Below, piece after piece: positions 51,652 through 60,315 of a DNA stretch of 64,000 nucleotides. The notes below the pieces were generated by a model. The model was not told the DNA's origin. It did no database searches and saw nothing but the letters and a program-made list of their open reading frames with translations. Source of the stretch: an uncultured Flavobacteriales bacterium (GTDB lineage Bacteria > Bacteroidota > Bacteroidia > Flavobacteriales_E > Vicingaceae); NCBI GenBank assembly GCA_937901255.1, contig CALCHN010000027.1:62001-126000 (forward strand), in the 5' to 3' direction. Each line of letters opens with the position of its first letter. Within the stretch, counting starts at the first letter, position 1. A program made the position numbers and the translations under genes.

Positions 51652-53808
51652 CTAATAATACCCTTCCTCTATCAATTCAAAATCGAGTTGTTTTTTTACT
51701 AAATCGGCCCGTTTTACTTTAATTTTTACTTCATCGCCCATTCGGTATTCTTTTCCGGTTTTTCTGCCTTTAGCGGAATAATTATCTTTATCAAAATAAT
51801 AATAATCGCTAGCAATATCTTGCATCCTCACCATTCCTTCGCACATGTTATCAATAATTTCTACATAAATTCCCCAATCGCTAACTCCAGAAATAATGCC
51901 CATAAACTCTTCTCCAATTTTATCTTGTAAGAATTCTACTTGCTTGTATTTAATAGATTTTCTTTCTGCTTCGGAGGCGAGCATTTCCATATCCGAAGAG
52001 TGTTTACATTGCTCTTCCAATTTAGTTGGATTAACATCTCCGCCACCATCTAAATAATGTTGTAATAAACGGTGAGCCATTACATCTGGATACCTCCTGA
52101 TAGGCGAGGTAAAATGCGAATAGTGCGAAAAATTTAATCCGTAATGCCCTACATTTTTGGTAGAATAAATTGCTTTTGCCATTGTTCTAATGGTAAGTTG
52201 TTCTATCATATTCTCTTCCGCTTTTCCTTTTACTTCTTCTAATAAATGATTGATAGAATTGGCAACTTCTTTTCCTCCTGTGGCTAAGCTATACCCAAAC
52301 TTTTTCACAAATTCCGATAAGGTTTGCAGTTTTTCCTGATTAGGTTCATCGTGTATTCTATAAACAAATGTTTTAGGCTTTTTATTTTTATCGGAAGGCT
52401 TTCCTATAAATTCAGCTACTTTTTTATTGGCAAGTAGCATAAATTCTTCAATTAACTTATTGGCATCTTTACTTTCTTTAAAATAAACGCCTAAGGGTTT
52501 TCCATCTTCATCAATATGAAACTTAACTTCTAACCTATCAAAAGCGATAGAGCCAGTTTGGAAACGTTTTTTACGCAATTTTTTTGCGAGTGTATCTAAT
52601 ATTAATATTTCTTCTGCAAAATCCCCTTCACCTTTTTCAATACGTTCTTGTGCTTCTTCATAAGCAAACCTTCTGTCAGAAAAAATTACTGTTCTTCCAA
52701 ACCATTCATTAAGTACTTTAGCATCATCATCCAACTCAAAAACAGCCGAAAAACAAAGTTTGGTTTCTTGCGGACGAAGAGAACAAACACCATTGGAAAG
52801 CATTTCGGGCAACATAGGCACTACTCTGTCCACCAAATAAATGGAAGTCGCTCTTTTGTAAGCTTCTTTATCTAAAATACTATCGGGTTGAATGTAGTGA
52901 GAAACATCAGCAATGTGAACGCCAATTTCCCAATTTCCATTTTCCAATTTTTGAATAGATAAGGCATCATCAAAATCTTTGGCATCTGCTGGGTCGATAG
53001 TAAAAGTAGTTACTGCCCTAAAATCTCTTCGTTTTTTAATCTCTTGAGCCGTAATTTCTACAGGTAGTTTTTCTGCTTCACGCTCTACATTTGGGGGAAA
53101 TTCGTAAGGCAAGCCATATTCAGCTAAAATAGCGTGCATTTCGGTATCATTTTCACCAGGTCTTCCCAACACATCTATTATCATCCCATAAGGATTTTTC
53201 TTATTTTCTGGCCATTCGGTAATTTTTGCTACTGCTTTATCGCCATCTTTAGCTCCTTTAAGGTTTTCGTTGGCAATAAAAATATCCATAGGCATTCTGG
53301 GATCATCAATAGCTAAAAAAGCAAAGTTTTTAGATTTTTGAACCACACCAATAAATTGTGTTTTAGCTCTTTGAACAACTTCAACAATTTCTCCTTCTAT
53401 TTTACTACTATTCTTTTTACTTGGATAAACATTTACCCTAACAATGTCTCCATTAAGGGCATTTTTAGTGTTTTTTGAATGAATATAAATATCGGTATCA
53501 GCATCTTCCACAACTACATAAGCAGAACCACTTTGAGTCATATCTACTTTGCCTTCTACAAAATTAGATGATGCTTTTAGTTTATACGCTCCTCTTTGCG
53601 GCTCAAATAACCTGCCTTGCTCGGTAAGTTCGTCTAGTATAATACTAATTAGTTTTTTGTTAGAAATATCTTTTATTCCTAATGCTTTGCTAATTCTTTT
53701 ATAATTAAGTGCGGTAGTCGGATTTTGGTTGAAAATGGAAATAATTTGCTGTTCTAGCGTTTGTTTAAAGTTTCCTGACTTTTCTTTTTTGTTATGTTTT
53801 GGTGTCAT
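51652..53808 (-). CDS. rnr: Ribonuclease R
   Basis: 718 residues. Order: N-terminal winged-helix/RNase R-type region, cold-shock-like domains, the RNB catalytic core with TIDPADAKDFDDALSI (catalytic Asp cluster), and a C-terminal S1 domain (GEEFMGIISGVSDWGIYVEI). A 3'-5' exoribonuclease that degrades structured RNA and takes part in rRNA quality control. Stands alone; 173-base gap to the divergent TlpA-like gene. Confidence 0.95.
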   Translation of the reverse strand: MTPKHNKKEKSGNFKQTLEQQIISIFNQNPTTALNYKRISKALGIKDISNKKLISIILDELTEQGRLFEPQRGAYKLKASSNFVEGKVDMTQSGSAYVVVEDADTDIYIHSKNTKNALNGDIVRVNVYPSKKNSSKIEGEIVEVVQRAKTQFIGVVQKSKNFAFLAIDDPRMPMDIFIANENLKGAKDGDKAVAKITEWPENKKNPYGMIIDVLGRPGENDTEMHAILAEYGLPYEFPPNVEREAEKLPVEITAQEIKKRRDFRAVTTFTIDPADAKDFDDALSIQKLENGNWEIGVHIADVSHYIQPDSILDKEAYKRATSIYLVDRVVPMLPEMLSNGVCSLRPQETKLCFSAVFELDDDAKVLNEWFGRTVIFSDRRFAYEEAQERIEKGEGDFAEEILILDTLAKKLRKKRFQTGSIAFDRLEVKFHIDEDGKPLGVYFKESKDANKLIEEFMLLANKKVAEFIGKPSDKNKKPKTFVYRIHDEPNQEKLQTLSEFVKKFGYSLATGGKEVANSINHLLEEVKGKAEENMIEQLTIRTMAKAIYSTKNVGHYGLNFSHYSHFTSPIRRYPDVMAHRLLQHYLDGGGDVNPTKLEEQCKHSSDMEMLASEAERKSIKYKQVEFLQDKIGEEFMGIISGVSDWGIYVEIIDNMCEGMVRMQDIASDYYYFDKDNYSAKGRKTGKEYRMGDEVKIKVKRADLVKKQLDFELIEEGYY

Positions 53809-53981
53809 ATTACAAAGTAAATACTAAAAAAGTAATATTCCTCATTTTAAAGCTCAAAATCATGTTTTAGGTGATTAATTGATAGAATGGTAATTCAAAT
53901 TTAACTTTGCTTTAGTAAGTTGAAAATTTATTTACTCATTTTACTTTATAATAATTAAACTTTTTATTTACTTTCGTTTAT

Positions 53982-55229
53982 ATGAAATGGAAATTAAATT
54001 TGATTCTACTTACCCTTATAAGTTCGTGCGTTGAAAACGAGCAAAAAATAAATACAGTTATGGATTTAGAGCAATTGCAAGAAGGAAGATGGTTGATGAA
54101 TTTTCAATTAACACCTGAACAACAATTGCCTGTATTTTTCGATTTACAGAAAAAAAATAACCAAATAGATGTAGTTTTTATTAATGGAGATGAAAAAGTT
54201 CCGGAAAAGAATTTTGTTTTTAAAGACAATAAATTTATTGCCGAGGATCCTGTTTTTAACTCGTGGTACGAAATAGAATTTATTGATAATAATCATATTA
54301 AAGGTAATTGGTTTAAGGATAAAGCGGATTATAAAGTTCCTTTTACGGCTGTTTTTGCAGATAAAAATCGTTTTCCGAATATAAATAATGCCACTGAGCA
54401 AGTTGATGTTAACGGAAAATGGAAGGTAGATTTTAGTGCCGAAAATCCTGATCAACATTATCCGGCAATTGGTTTGTTTGAACAAAATGGAGATAAAGTT
54501 ACAGGTACCTTTATTACAGAAACAGGCGATTATCGTTTTTTAGAAGGTAATGTTTACGGAAATGAAGTATTGCTATCTTGTTTTGATGGTTCGCATGCTT
54601 TTTTGTTTAAAGCTATTTTAGAAAATGATTCTATTAAAGGACAATTTTGGTCGGGATTGCATTGGGTAGAACCTTGGGTAGGGGTTAGAGATAATGATTA
54701 CGAACTTACTCATCCCGATTCACTTACTTTTTTAAAAGAGGGGTATGATAAGGTTGAATTTTCTTTTGAAAATATTGAAGGGAAAACCATTAGCCTAACT
54801 GATGAAAGGTATAAAGGAAAAGTAGTTTTAGTTAACATTATGGGACCTTGGTGTCCGAATTGTAAGGATGAAACGGCTTTTTTAACGGAACTATATGAAA
54901 GAAAAAAAGAGGACGGACTAAAAATTATAGCCCTTTCGTTTGATAGAACGGAGGATAAAGAAGTGGCAAAGAAAAATATAGAAAAAATTAAAGCTCATTT
55001 TAATGCTCAATATGAATTTTTATTAGCAGGAAAGGCCAGCAAAATTGAAGCTGCTAAAGCGTTGCCTATGCTCAACCATATTATGTCTTATCCAACTACT
55101 ATTTTTATTGATAAACAAGGTAAAGTAAGAAAAATACGCACCGGCTTTTATGGACCAAGTACCGGAAATTACCACATTAGATATACAGAATCTATTTATG
55201 ATTTTATAGATAAGTTGTTGGAGGAGTAG
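53982..55229 (+). CDS. TlpA-family thioredoxin-like lipoprotein
   Basis: 415 residues. Lipobox SSC at residue 16 after MKWKLNLILLTLI. Long N-terminal beta-rich part (about 20-245) of two similar halves (GRWLMNFQLTPEQQLPVFFD and GKWKVDFSAENPDQHYPAIG), then an AhpC/TSA-TlpA domain with WCPNC active site (MGPWCPNCKDETAFLTELYE), cis-Pro segment (MSYPTTIFIDKQGKV). A periplasmic/outer-membrane-anchored disulfide reductase; the N-terminal repeats resemble domains of Bacteroidota lipoproteins of unknown function. Confidence 0.85.
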   Translation: MKWKLNLILLTLISSCVENEQKINTVMDLEQLQEGRWLMNFQLTPEQQLPVFFDLQKKNNQIDVVFINGDEKVPEKNFVFKDNKFIAEDPVFNSWYEIEFIDNNHIKGNWFKDKADYKVPFTAVFADKNRFPNINNATEQVDVNGKWKVDFSAENPDQHYPAIGLFEQNGDKVTGTFITETGDYRFLEGNVYGNEVLLSCFDGSHAFLFKAILENDSIKGQFWSGLHWVEPWVGVRDNDYELTHPDSLTFLKEGYDKVEFSFENIEGKTISLTDERYKGKVVLVNIMGPWCPNCKDETAFLTELYERKKEDGLKIIALSFDRTEDKEVAKKNIEKIKAHFNAQYEFLLAGKASKIEAAKALPMLNHIMSYPTTIFIDKQGKVRKIRTGFYGPSTGNYHIRYTESIYDFIDKLLEE

Positions 55230-55233
55230 AAAA

Positions 55234-55292
55234 AGTACTTAGGAGTGTTTAGAAGTATTTAGGAATACTTAGAAGTGCCTAGAGTATTTAGG
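55234..55292. repeat. 10-bp tandem repeat, six units
   Basis: AGTACTTAGG, AGTGTTTAGA, AGTATTTAGG, AATACTTAGA, AGTGCCTAG, AGTATTTAGG in tandem just after the TlpA-like stop, between two convergent genes. Same family as the three units at 22959-22988. The 10-base period equals one helical turn. Confidence 0.8.
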
Positions 55293-55304
55293 AGTTAATG
55301 GTAA

Positions 55305-56000
55305 TTAACATATTTCCGCTTCAAAAAGTGCTGCGAAGTGTTTTTTTAGTTTTTCTTTAACCTCTTCCATATCTATTGCTCTGCCTAGTTCTTGATACAT
55401 AGAAGTAACTTGTTTGTCGTCAATTCCGCAAGGAATAATATTTCCAAAATAAGATAAATCGGGGTGGACATTAAAAGCAAAACCATGCATGGTTACCCAT
55501 CTGCTGCAACGAACACCCATAGCACAAATTTTTCTTGCTTTTCTTGGGTTGTCAGCATCTAGCCAAACACCTGTGTAGCCCTCATATCTTCCTGCTGCTA
55601 TGCCGTATTCTGCTAAGGTTCTAATAATCATTTCCTCTAAAAAACGTAGGTATTTATGAATGTCTGTAAAAAACAGGTCTAAATCTAAAATGGGATAACC
55701 AACAATTTGCCCAGGACCATGGTAAGTAATATCTCCACCACGGTTTATTTTGTAATAAGTCGCACCCTTTTGTTTTAGCATAGCTTCCGAAAGTAACAAA
55801 TGTGCTTCATCTCCACTTTTTCCTAAAGTATAAACATGTGGATGTTCGCAAAAAAGCAAATGGTGTTGAGTGGGAATATTGGTATCGTCTTTTCTATTTT
55901 GAATTTTAATATCTATGGTCTCCTTAAAAAGTTGCTCTTGAAAATCCCAAGCTTCTTTGTAATCTATTAATCCTAAATCTTTAAATAAAACTTTTTGCAT
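55305..56000 (-). CDS. lipB: Octanoyl-ACP:protein transferase
   Basis: 231 residues. Transfers octanoyl groups to lipoyl domains, first step of lipoate attachment. Signature elements: RGGDITYHGPGQIVGYPI (about 83-100), the KICAMGVRCSRWVTMHG lysine region and the catalytic cysteine in IIPCGIDDKQVTSM. The gene is followed 18 bases upstream by a serine hydrolase gene in the same direction. Confidence 0.95.
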   Translation of the reverse strand: MQKVLFKDLGLIDYKEAWDFQEQLFKETIDIKIQNRKDDTNIPTQHHLLFCEHPHVYTLGKSGDEAHLLLSEAMLKQKGATYYKINRGGDITYHGPGQIVGYPILDLDLFFTDIHKYLRFLEEMIIRTLAEYGIAAGRYEGYTGVWLDADNPRKARKICAMGVRCSRWVTMHGFAFNVHPDLSYFGNIIPCGIDDKQVTSMYQELGRAIDMEEVKEKLKKHFAALFEAEIC

Positions 56001-56018
56001 ATTACGTTATTTGGCTTT

Positions 56019-57167
56019 TTATTGCTGAAGAGCAAAATCTAAATAATGATATAAATCTACTGGATGATAATTTGGTAAATTTTCTCCTCTTTTGTTTCCT
56101 AGTCTTACAATAACTAAGCGTTTTTCAGGAACAGTAATAATATACTGCCCTTGAATACCTCTGGCATAAAAAACCCGCATGTTTTTATGTTCTCCTATCC
56201 AAAGTTGATAGCCATAAAAATCAACCATTTTACCGTTAGCATCTTTTAATCCCTGACGATAATTCATTGCTTGTTTAAGGTAATCTTCGCTAATTATGGT
56301 TTGTCCGTTCCATTTACCTTTGTTAATAATAAGCTGACCAATACGAGCAAAATCTCTTGCATTGGAATAGAAACAACAGTAAGCTTTTTCTCTACCATTT
56401 TCATTATCTAAATTCCAAAGAGCTGCATTTTTTGCTCCTAAAGGTTGCCAAATTTTTTCGCTCATGTATTCTGAAATGTTTTGTCCGGTAGCTTTTTCTA
56501 AAACAAATGAAAGAATAAGCGTGTTTCCGCCCAAATAACGCCACGTTTTTCCAGGGGGTTCGGTTACTTCGTAATCTTTATTAAGTTCGTACAAATCTGT
56601 ACCGTAATACGCTTTCGCCATGTGTCCGAAGGGGCTTTTATAATCTTCATCAAAATTAATTCCCGAGCTCATGTTAAGCAGGTGTTTAATTCTAAGTTCA
56701 GGATGGTTTTTATATTCTGGTAAATAAGTGGAAACGGGGTCGTTAATACTCTTAATTTTACCTTCATCTATGGCAATTCCAATTAGTAGAGCAACAAAGG
56801 TTTTAGCAACAGAAAAAGAATTGGTTAGCGAATTTTCATTGTAGCCTTTCCAATATTTCTCATAAATCAATTCGCTATCTTTTACCACTAAAAATGCAAC
56901 AGGGTCGTATTTTTCAATTTCTTTAAGAAGGTCTTCATCAACTTTTTTATTAAAATCTTTGCTGATTAACCAAGGGGTGTAAAACCCTGCTTCTACTTTT
57001 CTGTTTTCAAAAATATGGTGCTCATCAATGCTAGGGCCAGATTTTCCAACAAAATAGGTGGTAGCAACAGCTTTAAATATATGTTGATTTCCGGTAATAA
57101 CGGCTAACAAAGAAGCAAGTGCAATAAGCACTAATAAACCTCCTAAAATTCTTTTTAACCAACGCAT
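56019..57167 (-). CDS. Serine hydrolase of the beta-lactamase (class C/PBP4-like) family
   Basis: 382 residues with an N-terminal membrane anchor (ILGGLLVLIALASLLAVITG), so membrane-bound and facing the periplasm. Catalytic SxxK in FSVAKTFVALLIG (about 119-122), Tyr motif YSNARDFARIG, and the late IQGQYIITVPEKRLVIVRLG strand. Family members act on peptides, esters or beta-lactams. Not a typical resistance enzyme, because the cell-wall-like anchor and length fit the EstB/FmtA-like group. Substrate unknown. Confidence 0.85.
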   Translation of the reverse strand: MRWLKRILGGLLVLIALASLLAVITGNQHIFKAVATTYFVGKSGPSIDEHHIFENRKVEAGFYTPWLISKDFNKKVDEDLLKEIEKYDPVAFLVVKDSELIYEKYWKGYNENSLTNSFSVAKTFVALLIGIAIDEGKIKSINDPVSTYLPEYKNHPELRIKHLLNMSSGINFDEDYKSPFGHMAKAYYGTDLYELNKDYEVTEPPGKTWRYLGGNTLILSFVLEKATGQNISEYMSEKIWQPLGAKNAALWNLDNENGREKAYCCFYSNARDFARIGQLIINKGKWNGQTIISEDYLKQAMNYRQGLKDANGKMVDFYGYQLWIGEHKNMRVFYARGIQGQYIITVPEKRLVIVRLGNKRGENLPNYHPVDLYHYLDFALQQ

Positions 57168-57348
57168 AAGGTAATTTTTAATGCAAAACTAAGGCAATTT
57201 CTTTGTTTAAGTCTAAAAATAGCTGTTTTTAACATTAAAACTGTATTAACGTTGGGTTGTTAATTGTTTCATCATTAATAGCATATTGGGGACTACATAA
57301 CTACTTAATTTTAGCAGTTAATATACACCATGTGAATTTAAAACTGTT

Positions 57349-60078
57349 ATGACAAAAAAAATATTAATCTTAATTTTTGTTTTGTTATTGGGAGCCATTG
57401 GTTTTATTGGCTATAATTTTTATAAAAACGTTAAACAACCTATTTCTAGCAATGCCATTATAGCTGTTCCGCAAAATGCTGCGTTGCTGTTAAAAGAAAA
57501 AAACTTTACTGCTTTTTATAAAAAAATTGCTTCTACCAATATTATTTGGGAAGAACTCACCAACAATACCGCTACTTTTAAATCCATTAAAGAACAAACC
57601 CATTTTTTAGATTCGGTTTTAGCCATTAATGAAGTTGGTGCGGTGCTTTCCGAAAAATCAATGTTAATGTCCATGCACTTATCGGGTGCCAATAGTTACG
57701 ATTTTGTTTTTTACTTTTCTACGTTACCTAACATTGATGAAAAAAATGTGTTAACCTTACTTAAATCGAAGCTTCAACTGAATCCATCAGCAAGAAATTA
57801 CGATGGAAAAAACATTTACAGCATCACAAAAAATGATAAAAAATTGTTTTTTGCTTTTGATAAATCCATTTTTGCCATTAGCCATAGCTCATTGTTAATT
57901 GAAGATGTTATTCGTCAGCTAAAAAGTGAAGCTTCCTTATTAGACGACCAAGCTTTTAACACTATTTTAAGCACTACTGGAGAAGTTCCTGATGGAAATA
58001 TTTTTATTAATCACCAACGATTACCCAAAATATTGGCTCAACCCATTCATCAACAAGACAAAGAAAAAGTGGCTAAAGCTACCAATTATGCCTCGTGGAG
58101 TGCATTAGATATTAGCTTAAAATCTAATTCCATTATGTTAAATGGATTTACTTCTGTAGATGCTCAACAAAACGCTTTCCTTTCGCTTTTTGCAGACCAA
58201 ACCAATACCTTAGGCGGACCAAAAATTAACCTTACTAGCGTAGTTCCTGCTAATACAGCTTTGTTGTATTATTATAGCTTTAGTAATTCGGAAAAGTTTT
58301 TTAAAAACAGAAAGTCTTGGCTAAAACAAAACAATACTTATTTTGAGTATGAAAAATATATTGATGCCGTAAGTGGAGCTCATTCTATTGATATAGAAGC
58401 AGAGTTGGTGGCGAATGTAGGCAATGAATTAGCTTTTGTAATTACGGAACCACTTAATGAAAATTTATTGGGAAATAGGTTTGTGCTTTTCCGAGTAAAC
58501 AGCTTAGAAAAAGCCAAAGAAAATTTAAATGCTATTCAACAAAAAACTAATTTAAAAAGCACCACAGAAGATGAGCAAAAACCTCAGCAATTAAATTTTC
58601 AATTGCATTTTAGCCAACTTTTTGGAAAACCTTTTTTCGATATTAATCAGCCTTATTATTTATTTATTGATGATTATTTAGTTTTTGGCGAAACCGAAAC
58701 TGGCATTAATGAATTTTACAAAAACTATGTTGCTGAAAAAACACTACAGAAAGATGAAAATTTCCAAGCGTTTAGCGACCAATTATCTAGTAGTGCTTCC
58801 ATATTTGTGTATAACAACATTGCTCGTTCGGTACATTGGTACAAAACATTTATGGACGAACCATTTATCCCCGAAATTGATAGCAACATTGAATTTATCA
58901 GAAAATTTGAAGCCATTGCTTTTCAGGTTTCGCCACAAAAAGACCAATTGTTTTACAACAATATTTATTTTAAATACAACCCTGTTTATAAACAAGATAC
59001 TAGAACATTGTGGGAGGTTTTGTTGGATACAACTGCCACTGCTCCGCAAATAGTACTCAACCATCAAACGCAAACCAAAGAGGTAATTGTGCAAGATGTA
59101 AATAATAAATTGTATCTGATAAGCACCAACGGCAAAATATTGTGGACAAAACAACTTAGCGAGCGAATTCACGGACAAATACATCAAGTAGATATCTTTA
59201 AAAACAATAAGTTACAATTGTTATTTTCTACTAAAAGTAAGATTTATCTGCTCGACAGAAATGGTAAAAATGTAAATAAATTCCCTGTTGAACTTAAAGC
59301 TGAAGCCACTACTCCTGTTAGTCCGTTGGACTATGACAACAACAGAAACTACCGTATTTTAATTGGTTGTAGCAACAATATTGTTTATAATTATGATAGT
59401 AATGGCGATTTGGTAAAAGGTTGGGAGTATGATGCTTCTAAAAGCTCTCCAAGTGGAATTATTAAACATTTTATTATTGGAAACAAAGATTATATTGTTA
59501 TTCCAACCAAAAATGGAAGTATAAAAGTAGTACAACGAAACGGTAAAGATCGTTTACAACTAAAATCTAACTTGCCCACTACTGCCAACGAAGTGTTCTT
59601 AAAAGTAGAAAAAGACTTGGCTTCTTCTTACTTAATTTGTGCTGATTCTTCGGGCAATGTGATAAAATTGTTTTTTAACGATAAGCTAGAAACACTAAAA
59701 CTTATTTCAGAAAACAAAACAGACTTTTATAGTTTTAGTCCAACAAATATTAGTCCCACAGCTAATTCAAGCAGCCATGTTTTTGCGTTAGAAAATCAAG
59801 TAATTGTTAGCGATAACTCATCCAACCAGTTATTTAAAACGGAAATTCCAGAAACCATTACACATCAGCCTTTACTATTTTCTTTACCTGATAAAAGCAA
59901 AAAAATTGGTGTAGTTACGGCTTCAACTATTTATTTAATTAACGATGCCGGAACAATTGAAAGCGATTTTCCATTAAGTGGTTCTACTCCGTTTATGATT
60001 GACGACATCAACAATGACAACACCCTTAATTTGGTAGTAGGCGATAAAAAATTGATCTTTTTGTATAATTTGAAATAA
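57349..60078 (+). CDS. DUF3352-like membrane-anchored protein with C-terminal propeller
   Basis: 909 residues. One N-terminal membrane anchor (ILILIFVLLLGAIGFIGYNF), then a long alpha/beta region with the pattern AIIAVPQNAALLLKEKNFTA and SIFAISHSSLLIEDVIRQLK that I associate with DUF3352, then from about residue 555 a propeller-like repeat (VNNKLYLISTNGKILWTKQL, KSKIYLLDRNGKNVNKFPV) with VCBS/PQQ-like blades to the C-terminus. Periplasmic or surface by topology; function unknown. No neighbours in the same operon are obvious. Confidence 0.65.
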   Translation: MTKKILILIFVLLLGAIGFIGYNFYKNVKQPISSNAIIAVPQNAALLLKEKNFTAFYKKIASTNIIWEELTNNTATFKSIKEQTHFLDSVLAINEVGAVLSEKSMLMSMHLSGANSYDFVFYFSTLPNIDEKNVLTLLKSKLQLNPSARNYDGKNIYSITKNDKKLFFAFDKSIFAISHSSLLIEDVIRQLKSEASLLDDQAFNTILSTTGEVPDGNIFINHQRLPKILAQPIHQQDKEKVAKATNYASWSALDISLKSNSIMLNGFTSVDAQQNAFLSLFADQTNTLGGPKINLTSVVPANTALLYYYSFSNSEKFFKNRKSWLKQNNTYFEYEKYIDAVSGAHSIDIEAELVANVGNELAFVITEPLNENLLGNRFVLFRVNSLEKAKENLNAIQQKTNLKSTTEDEQKPQQLNFQLHFSQLFGKPFFDINQPYYLFIDDYLVFGETETGINEFYKNYVAEKTLQKDENFQAFSDQLSSSASIFVYNNIARSVHWYKTFMDEPFIPEIDSNIEFIRKFEAIAFQVSPQKDQLFYNNIYFKYNPVYKQDTRTLWEVLLDTTATAPQIVLNHQTQTKEVIVQDVNNKLYLISTNGKILWTKQLSERIHGQIHQVDIFKNNKLQLLFSTKSKIYLLDRNGKNVNKFPVELKAEATTPVSPLDYDNNRNYRILIGCSNNIVYNYDSNGDLVKGWEYDASKSSPSGIIKHFIIGNKDYIVIPTKNGSIKVVQRNGKDRLQLKSNLPTTANEVFLKVEKDLASSYLICADSSGNVIKLFFNDKLETLKLISENKTDFYSFSPTNISPTANSSSHVFALENQVIVSDNSSNQLFKTEIPETITHQPLLFSLPDKSKKIGVVTASTIYLINDAGTIESDFPLSGSTPFMIDDINNDNTLNLVVGDKKLIFLYNLK

Positions 60079-60145
60079 GGTTTTATATTTCCATTCACTT
60101 ATTTAATCCAAGTAAATTAAATGTTTTTTCACTACTAACCAACCA

Positions 60146-60235
60146 ATGTGGCTAAAGCCAACCTAATAAATTGGTTACATTACCCCGACCTTAAGGTCGG
60201 GGCTATACCAAATAACAAAAGGGCTTTAGCCACAT
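60146..60235. repeat. Palindromic element of 90 bp
   Basis: Terminal inverted repeats ATGTGGCTAAAGCC (60146-60159) and GGCTTTAGCCACAT (60222-60235), 14 bases exact, around a perfect 20-base inner palindrome at 60183-60202 (CCCCGACC mirrored). A MITE-like element; the frame open from 60148 is an artefact of this repeat. Confidence 0.88.
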
Positions 60236-60282
60236 CATATAACATTTTAAATCAATTTAACCTGTCACAGATAATCTCTGTA

Positions 60283-60312
60283 TTTGTCTTTCATTCGTTT
60301 TTTGTAAATTTG
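60283..60312 (+). promoter_or_regulatory. Promoter of the TPR-protein gene
   Basis: TTTG at 60283-60286, 18 nt, then TAAATTTG at 60305-60312: an exact Bacteroidota pair. The -7 box ends 3 bases before the ATG at 60316, so the message would be leaderless, or translation starts later at TTG 60406. Confidence 0.75.
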
Positions 60313-60315
60313 CAC

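Noticed and set aside
55234..55292. CRISPR-like array of short repeats
   Set aside because: Ten-base units directly adjacent, without spacers.
60148..60315. Extended N-terminus of the TPR protein
   Set aside because: Encoded by a palindromic repeat upstream of a consensus promoter; start at 60316 is preferred.
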